From contig OZ026595.1 of assembly GCA_964020085.1 (NCBI GenBank), positions 7,191,217-7,255,216 of the forward strand: DNA of 64,000 nucleotides, read 5' to 3'. Shown in pieces: positions 23,264 through 36,001 of this stretch. The notes below the pieces were generated by a model. That model ran no database searches. It saw only the letters and a program-made list of their open reading frames with translations, and was not told the origin of the DNA. Numbering within the stretch: the first letter of the stretch is position 1; every line of letters begins with the position of its first letter. This DNA is from Micromussa lordhowensis (lineage: Eukaryota > Cnidaria > Anthozoa > Scleractinia > Lobophylliidae). A program made the translations under genes and the position numbers.

Positions 23264-23265
23264 GG
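23264..23265 (+). other. 1-bp deletion in monomer
   Basis: cccggagtgc replaces cccgggagtgc, so the spacing between flanking landmarks is 293 instead of 294. The same unit has a private tttcccgcag near 23222. The deletion fuses open frames and produces an 86-codon frame at 23079-23339, which has no other support. Confidence 0.9.
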
Positions 23266-23917
23266 AGTGCTTTGGTGGTATTAGTTTGCAAAGTTGCGAC
23301 GCGCGCAAAGTTCGCCTAATTAGCAAACGGGCTGGTTAGCATAGTGCGAGATTTCGCGCAGCTCCGAAACTTTGCATGTGGACCCGGACCGACCCCAGGA
23401 GTGCTTTGGTGCCATTAGTTTGCCAAGTTGCGACACGCGTCAAGCTCGGCTAACTAGTCAGCCAGCCGGCCACGCCTGGGGATCTGCCGGGCTGGTTAGC
23501 ATAGTGCGAGATTTCGCGCAGCTCCGATACTTCGCATTTGGACCCGGACCGACCCTGGGAGTGCTTTGGTGGTATTAGTTTGCAAAGTTGCGACACGCGC
23601 AAAGTTCGCCTAATTAGCAAACGGGCTGGTTAGCATAGTGCGAGATTTCGCGCAGCTCCGAAACTTTGCATGTGGACCCGTACCGACCCCAGGAGTGCTT
23701 TGGTGCCATTAGTTTGCCAAGTTGCGACACGCGTCAAGCTCGGCTAACTAGTCAGCCAGCCGGCCACGCCTGGGGATCTGCCGGGCTGGTTAGCATAGTG
23801 CGAGATTTCGCGCAGCTCCGATACTTCGCATTTGGACCCGGACCGACCCCGGGAGTGCTTTGGTGGTATTAGTTTGCAAAGTTGCGACGCGCGCAAAGTT
23901 CGCCCAATTAGCAAACG

Positions 23918-24505
23918 GGCTGGTTGGCATAGTGCGAGATTTCGCGCAGCTCCAAAACTTTGCATGTGGACCCGGACCGACCCCAGGAGTGCTTTGATGC
24001 CATTAGTTTGCCAAGTTGCGACACGCGTCAAGCTCGGCTAACTAGTCAGCCAGCCGGCCACGCCTGGGGATCTGCCGGGCTGGTTAGCATAGTGCAAGAT
24101 TTCGCGCAGCTCCGATACTTCACATTTGGACCCGGACCGACCCCGGGAGTGCTTTGGTGGTATTAGTTTGCAAAGTTGCGACGCGCGCAAAGTTCGCCTA
24201 ATTAGCAAACGGGCTGGTTAACATAGTGCGAGATTTCGCGCAGCTCCGAAACTTTGCATGTGGACCCGGACCGACCCCAGGAGTGCTTTGGTGCCATTAG
24301 TTGTCCAAGTTGCGACACGCGTCAAGCTCGGCTAACTAGTCAGCCAGCCGGCCACGCCTGGGGATCTGCCGGGCTGGTTAGCATAGTGCGAGATTTCGCG
24401 CAGCTCCGATACTTCGCATTTGGACCCGGACCGACCCCGGGAGTGCTTTGGTGGTATTAGTTTGCAAAGTTGCGACGCGCGCAAAGTTCGCCTAATTAGC
24501 AAACG
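23918..24505 (+). repeat. Partial 4-unit HOR (two units)
   Basis: The two units carry gtgcaagat and agttgtccaag/ggttaacatag, the third and fourth marks of the 4-unit HOR, but here with tttgatgcc, cttcacattt and ordinary ctttggtgcc. They represent a diverged or recombined fragment of that HOR between other families. Confidence 0.75.
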
Positions 24506-25681
24506 GGCTGGTTAGCATAGTGCGAGATTTCGCGCAGCTCCGAAACTTTGCATGTGGACCCGGACCGACCCCAGGAGTGCTTTGGTGCCATTAGTTTGCC
24601 AAGTTGCGACACGCGTCAAGCTCGGCTAACTAGTCAGCCAGCCGGCCACGCCTGGGGATCTGCCGGGCTGGTTAGCATAGTGCGAGATTTCGCGCAGCTC
24701 CGATACTTCGCATTTGGACCCGGACCGACCCCGGGAGTGCTTTGGTGGTATTAGTTTGCAAAGTTGCGACGCGCGCAAAGTTCGCCTAATTAGCAAACGG
24801 GCTGGTTAGCATAGTGCGAGATTTCGCGCAGCTCCGAAACTTTGCATGTGGACCCGGACCGACCCCAGGAGTGCTTTGGTGCCATTAGTTTGCCAAGTTG
24901 CGACACGCGTCAAGCTCGGCTAACTAGTCAGCCAGCCGGCCACGCCTGGGGATCTGCCGGGCTGGTTAGCATAGTGCGAGATTTCGCGCAGCTCCGATAC
25001 TTCGCATTTGGACCCGGACCGACCCCGGGAGTGCTTTGGTGGTATTAGTTTGCAAAGTTGCGACGCGCGCAAAGTTCGCCTAATTAGCAAACGGGCTGGT
25101 TAGCATAGTGCGAGATTTCGCGCAGCTCCGAAACTTTGCATGTGGACCCGGACCGACCCCAGGAGTGCTTTGGTGCCATTAGTTTGCCAAGTTGCGACAC
25201 GCGTCAAGCTCGGCTAACTAGTCAGCCAGCCGGCCACGCCTGGGGATCTGCCGGGCTGGTTAGCATAGTGCGAGATTTCGCGCAGCTCCGATACTTCGCA
25301 TTTGGACCCGGACCGACCCTGGGAGTGCTTTGGTGGTATTAGTTTGCAAAGTTGCGACACGCGCAAAGTTCGCCTAATTAGCAAACGGGCTGGTTAGCAT
25401 AGTGCGAGATTTCGCGCAGCTCCGAAACTTTGCATGTGGACCCGGACCGACCCCAGGAGTGCTTTGGTGCCATTAGTTTGCCAAGTTGCGACACGCGTCA
25501 AGCTCGGCTAACTAGTCAGCCAGCCGGCCACGCCTGGGGATCTGCCGGGCTTGTTAGCATAGTGCGAGATTTCGCGCAGCTCCGATACTTCGCATTTGGA
25601 CCCGGACCGACCCCGGGAGTGCTTTGGTGGTATTAGTTTGCAAAGTTGCGACGCACGCAAAGTTCTCCTAATTAGCAAACG

Positions 25682-28636
25682 GGCTGGTTAGCATAGTGCG
25701 ATATTTCGCGCAGCTCCGAAACTTTGCATGTGGACCCGGACCGACCCCAGGAGTGCTTTGGTGCCATTAGTTTGCCAAGTTGCGACACGCGTCAAGCTCG
25801 GCTAACTAGTCAGCCAGCCGGCCACGCCTGGGGATCTGCCGGGCTGGTTAGCATAGTGCGAGATTTCGCGCAGCTCCGATACTTCGCATTTGGACCCGGA
25901 CCGACCCTGGGAGTTCTTTGGTGGTATTAGTTTGCAAAGTTGCGACGCGCGAAAAGTTCGCCTAATTAGCAAACGGGCTGGTTAGCATAGTGCGAGATTT
26001 CGCGCAGCTCCGAAACTTTGCATGTGGACCTGGACCGACCTTAGGAGTGCTTTGGTGCCATTAGTTTGCCAAGTTGCGACACGCGTCAAGCTCGGCTAAC
26101 TAGTCAGCCAGCCGGCCACGCCTGGGGATCTGCCGGGCTGGTTAGCATAGTGCGAGATTTCGCGCAGCTCCGATACTTCGCATTTGGACCCGGACCGACC
26201 CCGGGAGTGCTTTGGTGGTATTAGTTTGCAAAGTTGCGACGCACGCAAAGTTCGGCTAATTAGCAAACGGGCTGGTTAGCATAGTGCGAGATTTCGCGCA
26301 GCTCCGAAACTTTGCATGTGGACCCGGACCGACCCCAGGAGTGCTTTGGTGCCATTAGTTTGCCAAGTTGCGACACGCGTCAAGCTCGGCTAACTAGTCA
26401 GCCAGCCGGCCACGCCTGGGGATCTGCCGGGCTGGTTAGCATAGTGCGAGATTTCGCGCAGCTCTGATACTTCGCATTTGGACCCGGACCGACCCCGGGA
26501 GTGCTTTGGTGGTATTAGTATGCAAAGTTGCGACGCGCGCAAAGTTCGCCTAATTAGCAAACGGGCTGGTTAGCATAGTGCGAGATTTCGCGCAGCCCCG
26601 AAACTTTGCATGTGGACCCGGACCGACCCCAGGAGTGCTTTGGTGCCATTAGTTTGCCAAGTTGCGACACGCGTCAAGCTCGGCTAACTAGTCAGCCAGC
26701 CGGCCACGCCTGGGGATCTGCCGGGCTGGTTAGCATAGTGCGAGATTTCGCGCAGCTCCGATACTTCGCATTTGGACCCGGACCGACCCCGAGAGTGCTT
26801 TGGTGGTATTAGTTTGCAAAGTTGCGACGCGCGCAAAGTTCGCCTAATTAGCAAACGGGCTGGTTAGCATAGTGCGAGATTTCGCGCAGCTCCGAAACTT
26901 TGCATGTGGACCCGGACCGACCCCAGGAGTGCTTTGGTGCCATTAGTTTGCCAATTAGTTTGCCATTAGTTTGCGACACGCGTCAAGCTCGGCTAACTAG
27001 TCAGCCAGCTGGCCACGCCTAGGGATCTGCCGGGCTGGTTAGCATAGTGCGAGCTTTCGCGCAGCTCCGATACTTCGCATTTGGACCCGGACCGACCCCG
27101 GGAGTGCTTTGGTGGTATTAGTTTGCAAAGTTGCGACGCGCGCAAAGTTCGCCTAATTAGCAAACGGGCTGGTTAGCCTAGTGCGAGATTTCGCGCAGCT
27201 CCAAAACTTTGCATGTGAACCCGGACCGACCCCAGGAGTGCTTTGGTGCCATTAGTTTGCCAAGTTGCGACACGCGTCAAGCTCGGCTAACTAGTCAGCC
27301 AGCCGGCCACGCCTGGGGATCTGCCGGGCTGGTTAGCATAGTGCGAGATTTCACGCAGCTCCGATACTTCGCATTTGGACCCGGACCGACCCCGGGAGTG
27401 CTTTGGTGGTATTAGTTTGCAAAGTTGCGACGCGCGCAAAGTTCGCCTAATTAGCAAACGGGCTGGTTAGCATAGTGCGAGATTTCGCGCAGCTCCGAAA
27501 CTTTGCATGTGGACCCGGACCGACCCCAGGAGTGCTTTGGTGCCATTAGTTTGCCAAGTTGCGACACGCGTCAAGCTGGGCTAACTAGTCAGCCAGCCGG
27601 CCACGCCTGGGGATCTGCCGGGCTGGTTAGCATAGTGCGAGATTTCGCGCAGCTCCGATACTTCGCATTTGGACCCGGACCGACCCCGGGAGTGCTTTGG
27701 TGGTATTAGTTTGCAAAGTTGCGACGCGCGCAAAGTTCGCCTAATTAGCAAACGGGCTGGTTAGCATAGTGCGAGATTTCGCGCAGCTCCGAAACTTTGC
27801 ATGTGGACCCGGACCGACCCCAGGAGTGCTTTGGTGCCATTAGTTTGCCAAGTTGCGACACGCGTCAAGCTCGGCTAACTAGTCAGCCAGCCGGCCACGC
27901 CTGGGGATCTGCCGGGCTGGTTAGCATAGTGCGAGATTTCGCGCAGCTCCGATACTTCGCATTTGGACCCGGACCGACCCCGGGAGTGCTTTGGTGGTAT
28001 TAGTTTGCAAAGTTGCGACGCGCGCAAAGTTCGCCTAATTAGCAAACGGGCTGGTTAGCATAGTGCGAGATTTCGCGCAGCTCCGAAACTTTGCATGTGG
28101 ACCCGGACCGACCCCAGGAGTGCTTTGGTGCCATTAGTTTGCCAAGTTGCGACACGCGTCAAGCTCGGCTAACTAGTCAGCCAGCCGGCCACGCCTGGGG
28201 ATCTGCCGGGCTGGTTAGCATAGTGCGAGATTTCGCGCAGCTCCGATACTTCGCATTTGGACCCGGACCGACCCTGGGTGTGCTTTGGTGGTATTAGTTT
28301 GCAAAGTTGCGACACGCGCAAAGTTCGCCTAATTAGCAAACGGGCTGGTTAGCATAGTGCGAGATTTCGCGCAGCTCCGAAACTTTGCATGTGGACCCGG
28401 ACCGACCCCAGGAGTGCTTTGGTGCCATTAGTTTGCCAAGTTGCGACACGCGTCAAGCTCGGCTAACTAGTCAGCCAGCCGGCCACGCCTGGGGATCTGC
28501 CGGGCTGGTTAGCATAGTGCGAGATTTCGCGCAGCTCAGATACTTTGCATTTGGACCCGGACCGACCCCGGGAGTGCTTTGGTGGTATTAGTTTGCAAAG
28601 TTGCGACGCGCGCAAAGTTCGCCTAATTAGCAAACG
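25682..28636 (+). repeat. 10-unit HOR (2955 bp), locus 2 copy 1
   Basis: Complete u1-u10 cycle with the third 15-bp insertion unit. Its last portion lies inside the 15,611-bp-displaced duplication. Here u3 carries a private C-to-T change at about 26465 (gctctgatac) and lacks the gcacacgtc variant seen in locus 1. Confidence 0.9.
26942..26974 (+). repeat. 15-bp insertion: triplicated attagtttgc (copy 3)
   Basis: Same rearrangement with copies at 26942, 26954 and 26965, in u5 of the second HOR locus. Confidence 0.95.
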
Positions 28637-30709
28637 GGCTGGTTAGCATAGTGCGATATTTCGCGCAGCTCCGAAACTTTGCATGTGGACCCGGACCGAC
28701 CCCAGGAGTGCTTTGGTGCCATTAGTTTGCCAAGTTGCGACACGCGTCAAGCTCGGCTAACTAGTCAGCCAGCCGGCCACGCCTGGGGATCTGCCGGGCT
28801 GGTTAGCATAGTGCGAGATTTCGCGCAGCTCCGATACTTCGCATTTGGACCCGGACCGACCCTGGGAGTTCTTTGGTGGTATTAGTTTGCAAAGTTGCGA
28901 CGCGCGAAAAGTTCGCCTAATTAGCAAACAGGCTGGTTAGCATAGTGCGAGATTTCGCGCAGCTCCGAAACTTTGCATGTGGACCTGGACCGACCTTAGG
29001 AGTGCTTTGGTGCCATTAGTTTGCCAAGTTGCGACACGCGTCAAGCTCGGCTAACTAGTCAGCCAGCCGGCCACGCCTGGGGATCTGCCGGGCTGGTTAG
29101 CATAGTGCGAGATTTCGCGCAGCTCCGATACTTCGCATTTGGACCCGGACCGACCCCGGGAGTGCTTTGGTGGTATTAGTTTGCAAAGTTGCGACGCACG
29201 CAAAGTTCGCCTAATTAGCAAACGGGCTGGTTAGCATAGTGCGAGATTTCGCGCAGCTCCGAAACTTTGCATGTGGACCCGGACCGACCCCAGGAGTGCT
29301 TTGGTGCCATTAGTTTGCCAAGTTGCGACACGCGTCAAGCTCGGCTAACTAGTCAGCCAGCCGGCCACGCCTGGGGATCTGCCGGGCTGGTTAGCATAGT
29401 GCGAGATTTCGCGCAGCTCCGATACTTCGCATTTGGACCCGGACCGACCCCGGGAGTGCTTTGGTGGTATTAGTATGCAAAGTTGCGGCGCGCGCAAAGT
29501 TCGCCTAATTAGCAAACGGGCTGGTTAGCATAGTGCGAGATTTCGCGCAGCCCCGAAACTTTGCATGTGGACCCGGACCGACCCCAGGAGTGCTTTGGTG
29601 CCATTAGTTTGCCAAGTTGCGACACGCGTCAAGCTCGGCTAACTAGTCAGCCAGCCGGCCACGCCTGGGGATCTGCCGGGCTGGTTAGCATAGTGCGAGA
29701 TTTCGCGCAGCTCCGATACTTCGCATTTGGACCCGGACCGACCCCGAGAGTGCTTTGGTGGTATTAGTTTGCAAAGTTGCGACGCGCGCAAAGTTCGCCT
29801 AATTAGCAAACGGGCTGGTTAGCATAGTGCGAGATTTCGCGCAGCTCCGAAACTTTGCATGTGGACCCGGACCGACCGCAGGAGTGCTTTGGTGCCATTA
29901 GTTTGCCAATTAGTTTGCCATTAGTTTGCGACACGCGTCAAGCTCGGCTAACTAGTCAGCCAGCCGGCCACGCCTAGGGATCTGCCGGGCTGGTTAGCAT
30001 AGTGCGAGCTTTCGCGCAGCTCCGATACTTCGCATTTGGACCCGGACCGACCCCGGGAGTGCTTTGGTGGTATTAGTTTGCAAAGTTGCGACGCGCGCAA
30101 AGTTCGCCTAATTAGCAAACGGGCTGGTTAGCCTAGTGCGAGATTTCGCGCAGCTCCAAAACTTTGCATGTGAACCCGGACCGACCCCAGGAGTGCTTTG
30201 GTGCCATTAGTTTGCCAAGTTGCGACACGCGTCAAGCTCGGCTAACTAGTCAGCCAGCCGGCCACGCCTGGGGATCTGCCGGGCTGGTTAGCATAGTGCG
30301 AGATTTCACGCAGCTCCGATACTTCGCATTTGGACCCGGACCGACCCCGGGAGTGCTTTGGTGGTATTAGTTTGCAAAGTTGCGACGCGCGCAAAGTTCG
30401 CCTAATTAGCAAACGGGCTGGTTAGCATAGTGCGAGATTTCGCGCAGCTCCGAAACTTTGCATGTGGACCCGGACCGACCCCAGGAGTGCTTTGGTGCCA
30501 TTAGTTTGCCAAGTTGCGACACGCGTCAAGCTGGGCTAACTAGTCAGCCAGCCGGCCACGCCTGGGGATCTGCCGGGCTGGTTAGCATAGTGCGAGATTT
30601 CGCGCAGCTCCGATACTTCGCATTTGGACCCGGACCGACCCCGGGAGTGCTTTGGTGGTATTAGTTTGCAAAGTTGCGACGCGCGCAAAGTTCGCCCAAT
30701 TAGCAAACA
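28637..30709 (+). repeat. 2955-bp HOR, locus 2 copy 2 (u1-u7)
   Basis: Units u1 to u7, including the fourth 15-bp insertion unit, then a switch to the 4-unit HOR. The switch occurs at the same unit as at 13026-15098, as expected for two products of one duplication. Private changes include gcggcgcgcg near 29488 and accgcagga near 29877. Confidence 0.88.
29897..29929 (+). repeat. 15-bp insertion: triplicated attagtttgc (copy 4)
   Basis: Same rearrangement with copies at 29897, 29909 and 29920. It lies 15,611 bp from the copy at 14286, as part of the large duplication. Confidence 0.95.
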
Positions 30710-32473
30710 GGCTGGTTGGCATAGTGCGAGATTTCGCGCAGCTCCGAAACTTTGCATGTGGACCCGGACCGACCCCAGGAGTGCTTTGGTGCCATTAGTT
30801 TGCCAAGTTGCGACACGCGTCAACCTCGGCTAACTAGTCAGCCAGCCGGCCAGGCCTGGGGATCTGCCGGGCTGGTTAGCATAGTGCAAGATTTCGCGCA
30901 GCTCCGATACTTCGCATTTGGACCCGGACCGACCCCGGGAGTGCTTTGGTGGTATTAGTTTGCAAAGTTGCGACGCGCGCAAAGTTCGCCTAATTAGCAA
31001 ACGGGCTGGTTAACATAGTGCGAGATTTCGCACAGCTCCGAAACTTTGCATGTGGACCCGGACCGACCCCAGGAGTGCTTTCGTGCCATTAGTTGTCCAA
31101 GTTGCGACACACGTCAAGCTCGGCTAACTAGTCAGCCAGCCGGCCACGCCTGGGGATCTGCCGGGCTGGTTAGCATAGTGCGAGATTTCGCGCAGCTCCG
31201 ATACTTCGCATTTGGACCCGGACCGACCCCGGGAGTGCTTTGGTGGTATTAGTTTGCAAAGTTGCGACGCGCGCAAAGTTCGCCTAATTAGCAAACGGGC
31301 TGGTTAGCCTAGTGCGAGATTTCGCGCAGCTCCAAAACTTTGCATGTGAACCCGGACCGACCCCAGGAGTGCTTTGGTGCCATTAGTTTGCCAAGTTGCG
31401 ACACGCGTCAAGCTCGGCTAACTAGTCAGCCAGCCGGCCACGCCTGGGGATCTGCCGGGCTGGTTAGCATAGTGCGAGATTTCACGCAGCTCCGATACTT
31501 CGCATTTGGACCCGGACCGACCCCGGGAGTGCTTTGGTGGTATTAGTTTGCAAAGTTGCGACGCGCGCAAAGTTCGCCTAATTAGCAAACGGGCTGGTTA
31601 GCATAGTGCGAGATTTCGCGCAGCTCCGAAACTTTGCATGTGGACCCGGACCGACCCCAGGAGTGCTTTGGTGCCATTAGTTTGCCAAGTTGCGACACGC
31701 GTCAAGCTGGGCTAACTAGTCAGCCAGCCGGCCACGCCTGGGGATCTGCCGGGCTGGTTAGCATACTGCGAGATTTCGCGCAGCTCCGATACTTCGCATT
31801 TGGACCCGGACCGACCCCGGGAGTGCTTTGGTGGTATTAGTTTGCAAAGTTGCGACGCGCGCAAAGTTCGCCCAATTAGCAAACAGGCTGGTTGGCATAG
31901 TGCGAGATTTCGCGCAGCTCCGAAACTTTGCATGTGGACCCGGACCGACCCCAGGAGTGCTTTGGTGCCATTAGTTTGCCAAGTTGCGACACGCGTCAAG
32001 CTCGGCTAACTAGTCAGCCAGCCGGCCAGGCCTGGGGATCTGCCGGGCTGGTTAGCATAGTGCAAGATTTCGCGCAGCTCCGATACTTCGCATTTGGACC
32101 CGGACCGACCCCGGGAGTGCTTTGGTGGTATTAGTTTGCAAAGTTGCGACGCGCGCAAAGTTCGCCTAATTAGCAAACGGGCTGGTTAACATAGTGCGAG
32201 ATTTCGCGCAGCTCCGAAACTTTGCATGTGGACCCGGACCGACCCCAGGAGTGCTTTCGTGCCATTAGTTGTCCAAGTTGCGACACGCGTCAAGTTCGGC
32301 TAACTAGTCAGCCAGCCGGCCACGCCTGGGGATCTGCCGGGCTGGTTAGCATAGTGCGAGATTTCGCGCAGCTCCGATACTTCGCATTTGGACCCGGACC
32401 GACCCCGGGAGTGCTTTGGTGGTATTAGTTTGCAAAGTTGCGACGCGCGCAAAGTTCGCCTAATTAGCAAACG
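30122..32473 (+). repeat. 4-unit HOR (1176 bp), locus 2, two tandem copies
   Basis: Same two 4-unit cycles as 14511-16862, displaced by 15,611 bp and sharing their copy-specific marks (caacctcgg, catactgcg, aagttcggc). This shows that the pair was already tandem before the large duplication. The taagtagtc change near 16399 is absent here, so it arose after duplication or in that copy only. Confidence 0.9.
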
Positions 32474-33061
32474 GGCTGGTTAGCATAGTGCGAGATTTCG
32501 CGCAGCTCCGAAACTTTGCATGTGGACCCGGACCGACCCCAGGAGTGCTTTGGTGCCATTAGTTTGCCAAGTTGCGACACGCGTCAAGCTCGGCTAACTA
32601 GTCAGCCAGCCGGCCACGCCTGGGGATCTGCCGGGCTGGTTAGCATAGTGCGAGATTTCGCGCAGCTCCGATACTTCGCATTTGGACCCGGACCGACCCC
32701 GGGAGTGCTTTGGTGGTATTAGTTTGCAAAGTTGCCACGCGCGCAAAGTTCGCCTAATTAGCAAACGGGCTGGTTAGCATAGTGCGAGATTTCGCGCAGC
32801 TCCGAAACTTTGCATGTGGACCCGGACCGACCCCAGGAGTGCTTTGGTGCCATTAGTTTGCCAAGTTGCGACACGCGTCAAGCTCGGCTAACTAGTCAGC
32901 CAGCCGGCCACGCCTGGGGATCTGCCGGGCTGGTTAGCATAGTGCGAGATTTCGCGCAGCTCCGATACTTCGCATTTGGACCCGGACCGACCCCAGGAGT
33001 GCTTTGGTGGTATTAGTTTGCAAAGTTGCGACGCGCGCAAAGTTCGCCTAATTAGCAAACG

Positions 33062-36001
33062 GGCTGGTTAGCATAGTGCGAGATTTCGCGCAGCTCCAAA
33101 ACTTTGCATGTGGACCCGGACCGACCCCAGGAGTGCTTTGGTGCCATTAGTTTGCCAAGTTGCGACACGCGTCAAGCTCGGCTAACTAGTCAGCAAGCCG
33201 GCCACGCCTGGGGATCTGCCGGGCTGGTTAACATAGTGCGAGATTTCGCGCAGCTCCGATACTTCGCATTTGGACCCGGACCGACCCCGGGAGTGCTTTG
33301 GTGGTATTAGTTTGCAAAGTTGCGACGCACGCAAAGTTCGCCCAATTAGCAAACGGGCTGGTTAGCATAGTGCGAGATTTCACGCAGCTCCGAAACTTTG
33401 CATGTGGACCCGGACCGACCCCAGGAGTGCTTTGGTGCCATTAGTTTGCCAAGTTGCGACACGCGCCAAGCTCGGCTAACTAGGGAGCCAGCCGGCCACG
33501 CCTGGGGATCTGCCGGGCTGGTTAGCATAGTGCGAGATTTCGTGCAGCTCCGATACTTCGCATTTGGACCCGGACTTACCCCGGGAGTGCTTTGGTGGTA
33601 TTAGTTTGCAAAGTTGCGACGCGCGCAAAGTTCGCCTAATTAGCAAACGGGCTGGTTAGCATAGTGCGAGATTTCGCGCAGCTCCGAAACTTTGCATGTG
33701 GACCCGGACCGACCCCAGGAGTGCTTTGGTGCCATTAGTTTGCCAAGTTGCGACACGCGTCAAGCTCGGCTAACTAGTCAGCCAGCCGGCCACGCCTGGG
33801 GATCTGCCGGGCTGGTTAGCATAGTGCGAGATTTCGCGCAGCTCCGATACTTCGCATTTGGACCTGGACCGACCCTGGGAGTGCTTTGGTGGTATTAGTT
33901 TGCAAAGTTGCGACGCGCGCAAAGTTCGCCTAATTAGCAAACGGGCTGGTTAGCATAGTGCGAGATTTCGCGCAGCTCCGAAACTTTGCATGTGGACCCG
34001 GACCGACCCCAGGAGTGCTTTTGTGCCATTAGTTTGCCAAGTTGCGACACGCGTCAAGCTCGGCTAACTAGTCAGCCAGCCGGCCACGCCTGGGGATCTG
34101 CCGGGCTGGTTAGCATAGTGCGAGATTTCGCGCAGCTCCGATACTTCGCATTTGGACCCGGACCGACCCCGGGAGTGCTTTGGTGGTATTAGTTTGCAAA
34201 GTTGCGACGCGCGCAAAGTTTGCCTAATTAGCAAACGGGCTGGTTAGCATAGTGCGAGATTTCGCGCAGCTCCGAAACTTTGTATGTGGACCCGGACCGA
34301 CCCCAGGAGTGCTTTGGTGCCATTAGTTTGCCAAGTTGCGACACGCGTCAAGCTCGGCTAACTAGTCAGCCAGCCGGCCACGCCTGGGGATCTGCCGGGC
34401 TGGTTAGCATAGTGCGAGATTTCGCGCAGCTCCGATACTTCGCATTTGGACCCGGACCGACCCCGGGAGTGCTTTGGTGGTATTAGTTTGCAAAGTTGCG
34501 ACGCGCGCAAAGTTCGCCTAATTAGCAAACGGGCTGGTTAGCATAGTGCGAGATTTCGCGCAGCTCCGAAACTTTGCATGTGGACCCGGACCGACCCCAG
34601 GAGTGCTTTGGTGCAATTAGTTTGCCAAGTTGCGACACGCGTCAAGCTCGGCTAACTAGTCAGCCAGCCGGCCACGCCTGGGGATCTGCCGGGCTGGTTA
34701 GCATAGTGCGAGATTTCGCGCAGCTCCGATACTTCGCATTTGAACCCGGACCGACCCCGGGAGTGCTTTGGTGGTATTAGTATGCAAAGTTGCGACGCGC
34801 GCAAAGTTCGCCTAATTAGCAAACGGGCTGGTTAGCATAGTGCGAGATTTCGCGCAGCCCCGAAACTTTGCATGTGGACCCGGACCGACCCCAGGAGTGC
34901 TTTGGTGCCATTAGTTTGCCAAGTTGCGACACGCGTCAAGCTCGGCTAACTAGTCAGCCAGCCGGCCACGCCTGGGGATCTGCCGAGCTGGTTAGCATAG
35001 TGCGAGATTTTGCGCAGCTCCGATACTTCGCATTTGGACCCGAACCGACCCCGAGAGTGCTTTGGTGGTATTAGTTTGCAAAGTTGCGACGCGCGCAAAG
35101 TTCGCCTAATTAGCAAACGGGCTGGTTAGCATAGTGCGAGATTTCGCGCAGCTCCGAAACTTTGCATGTGGACCTGGACCGACCCCAGGAGTGCTTTGGT
35201 GCCATTAGTTTGCCAAGTTGCGACACGCGTCAAGCTCGGCTAACTAGTCAGCCAGCCGGCCACACCTAGGGATCTGCCGGGCTGGTTAGCATAGTGCGAG
35301 ATTTCGCGCAGCTCCGATACTTCGCATTTGGACCCGGACCGACCCCGGGAGTGCTTTGGTGGTATTAGTTTGCAAAGTTGCGACGCGCGCAAAGTTCGCC
35401 TAATTAGCAAACGGGCTGGTTAGCCTAGTGCGAGATTTCGCGCAGCTCCAAAACTTTGCATGTGAACCCGGACCGACCCCAGGAGTGCTTTGATGCCATT
35501 AGTTTGCCAAGTTGCGACACGCGTCAAGCTCGGCTAACTAGTCAGCCAGCCGGCCACGCCTGGGGATCTGCCGGGCTGGTTAGCATAGTGCTAGATTTCG
35601 CGCAGCTCCGATACTTCGCATTTGGACCCGGACCGACCCCGGTAGTGCTTTGGTGGTATTAGTTTGCAAAGTTGCGACGCGCGCAAAGTTCGCCTAATTA
35701 GCAAACGGGCTGGTTAGCATAGTGCGAGATTTCGCGCAGCTCCGAAACTTTGCATGTGGACCCGGACCGACCCCAGGAGTGCTTTGGTGCCATTAGTTTG
35801 CCAAGTTGCGACACGCGTCAAGCTGGGCTAACTAGTCAGCCAGCCGGCCACGCCTGGGGATCTGCCGGGCTGGTTAGCATAGTGCGAAATTTCGCGCAGC
35901 TCCGATACTTCGCATTTGGACCCGGACCGACCCCGGGAGTGCTTTGGTGGTATTAGTTTGCAAAGTTGAGACGCGCGCAAAGTTCGCCCAATTAGCAAAC
36001 G
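33062..36001 (+). repeat. 10-unit block M, copy 3
   Basis: Same ten-unit order as copies 1 and 2. It sits 15,611 bp downstream of copy 2, as part of the large segmental duplication. Private changes include gcgccaag near 33466, tttgtatgtgg near 34282 and gccgagctgg near 34983. It lacks the indels that mark copy 2. Confidence 0.9.

Noticed and set aside
23079..23339. 86-codon open frames (also 45746-46006)
   Set aside because: Both result from single-base deletions in the repeat that skip the normal stop. There is no independent coding support.
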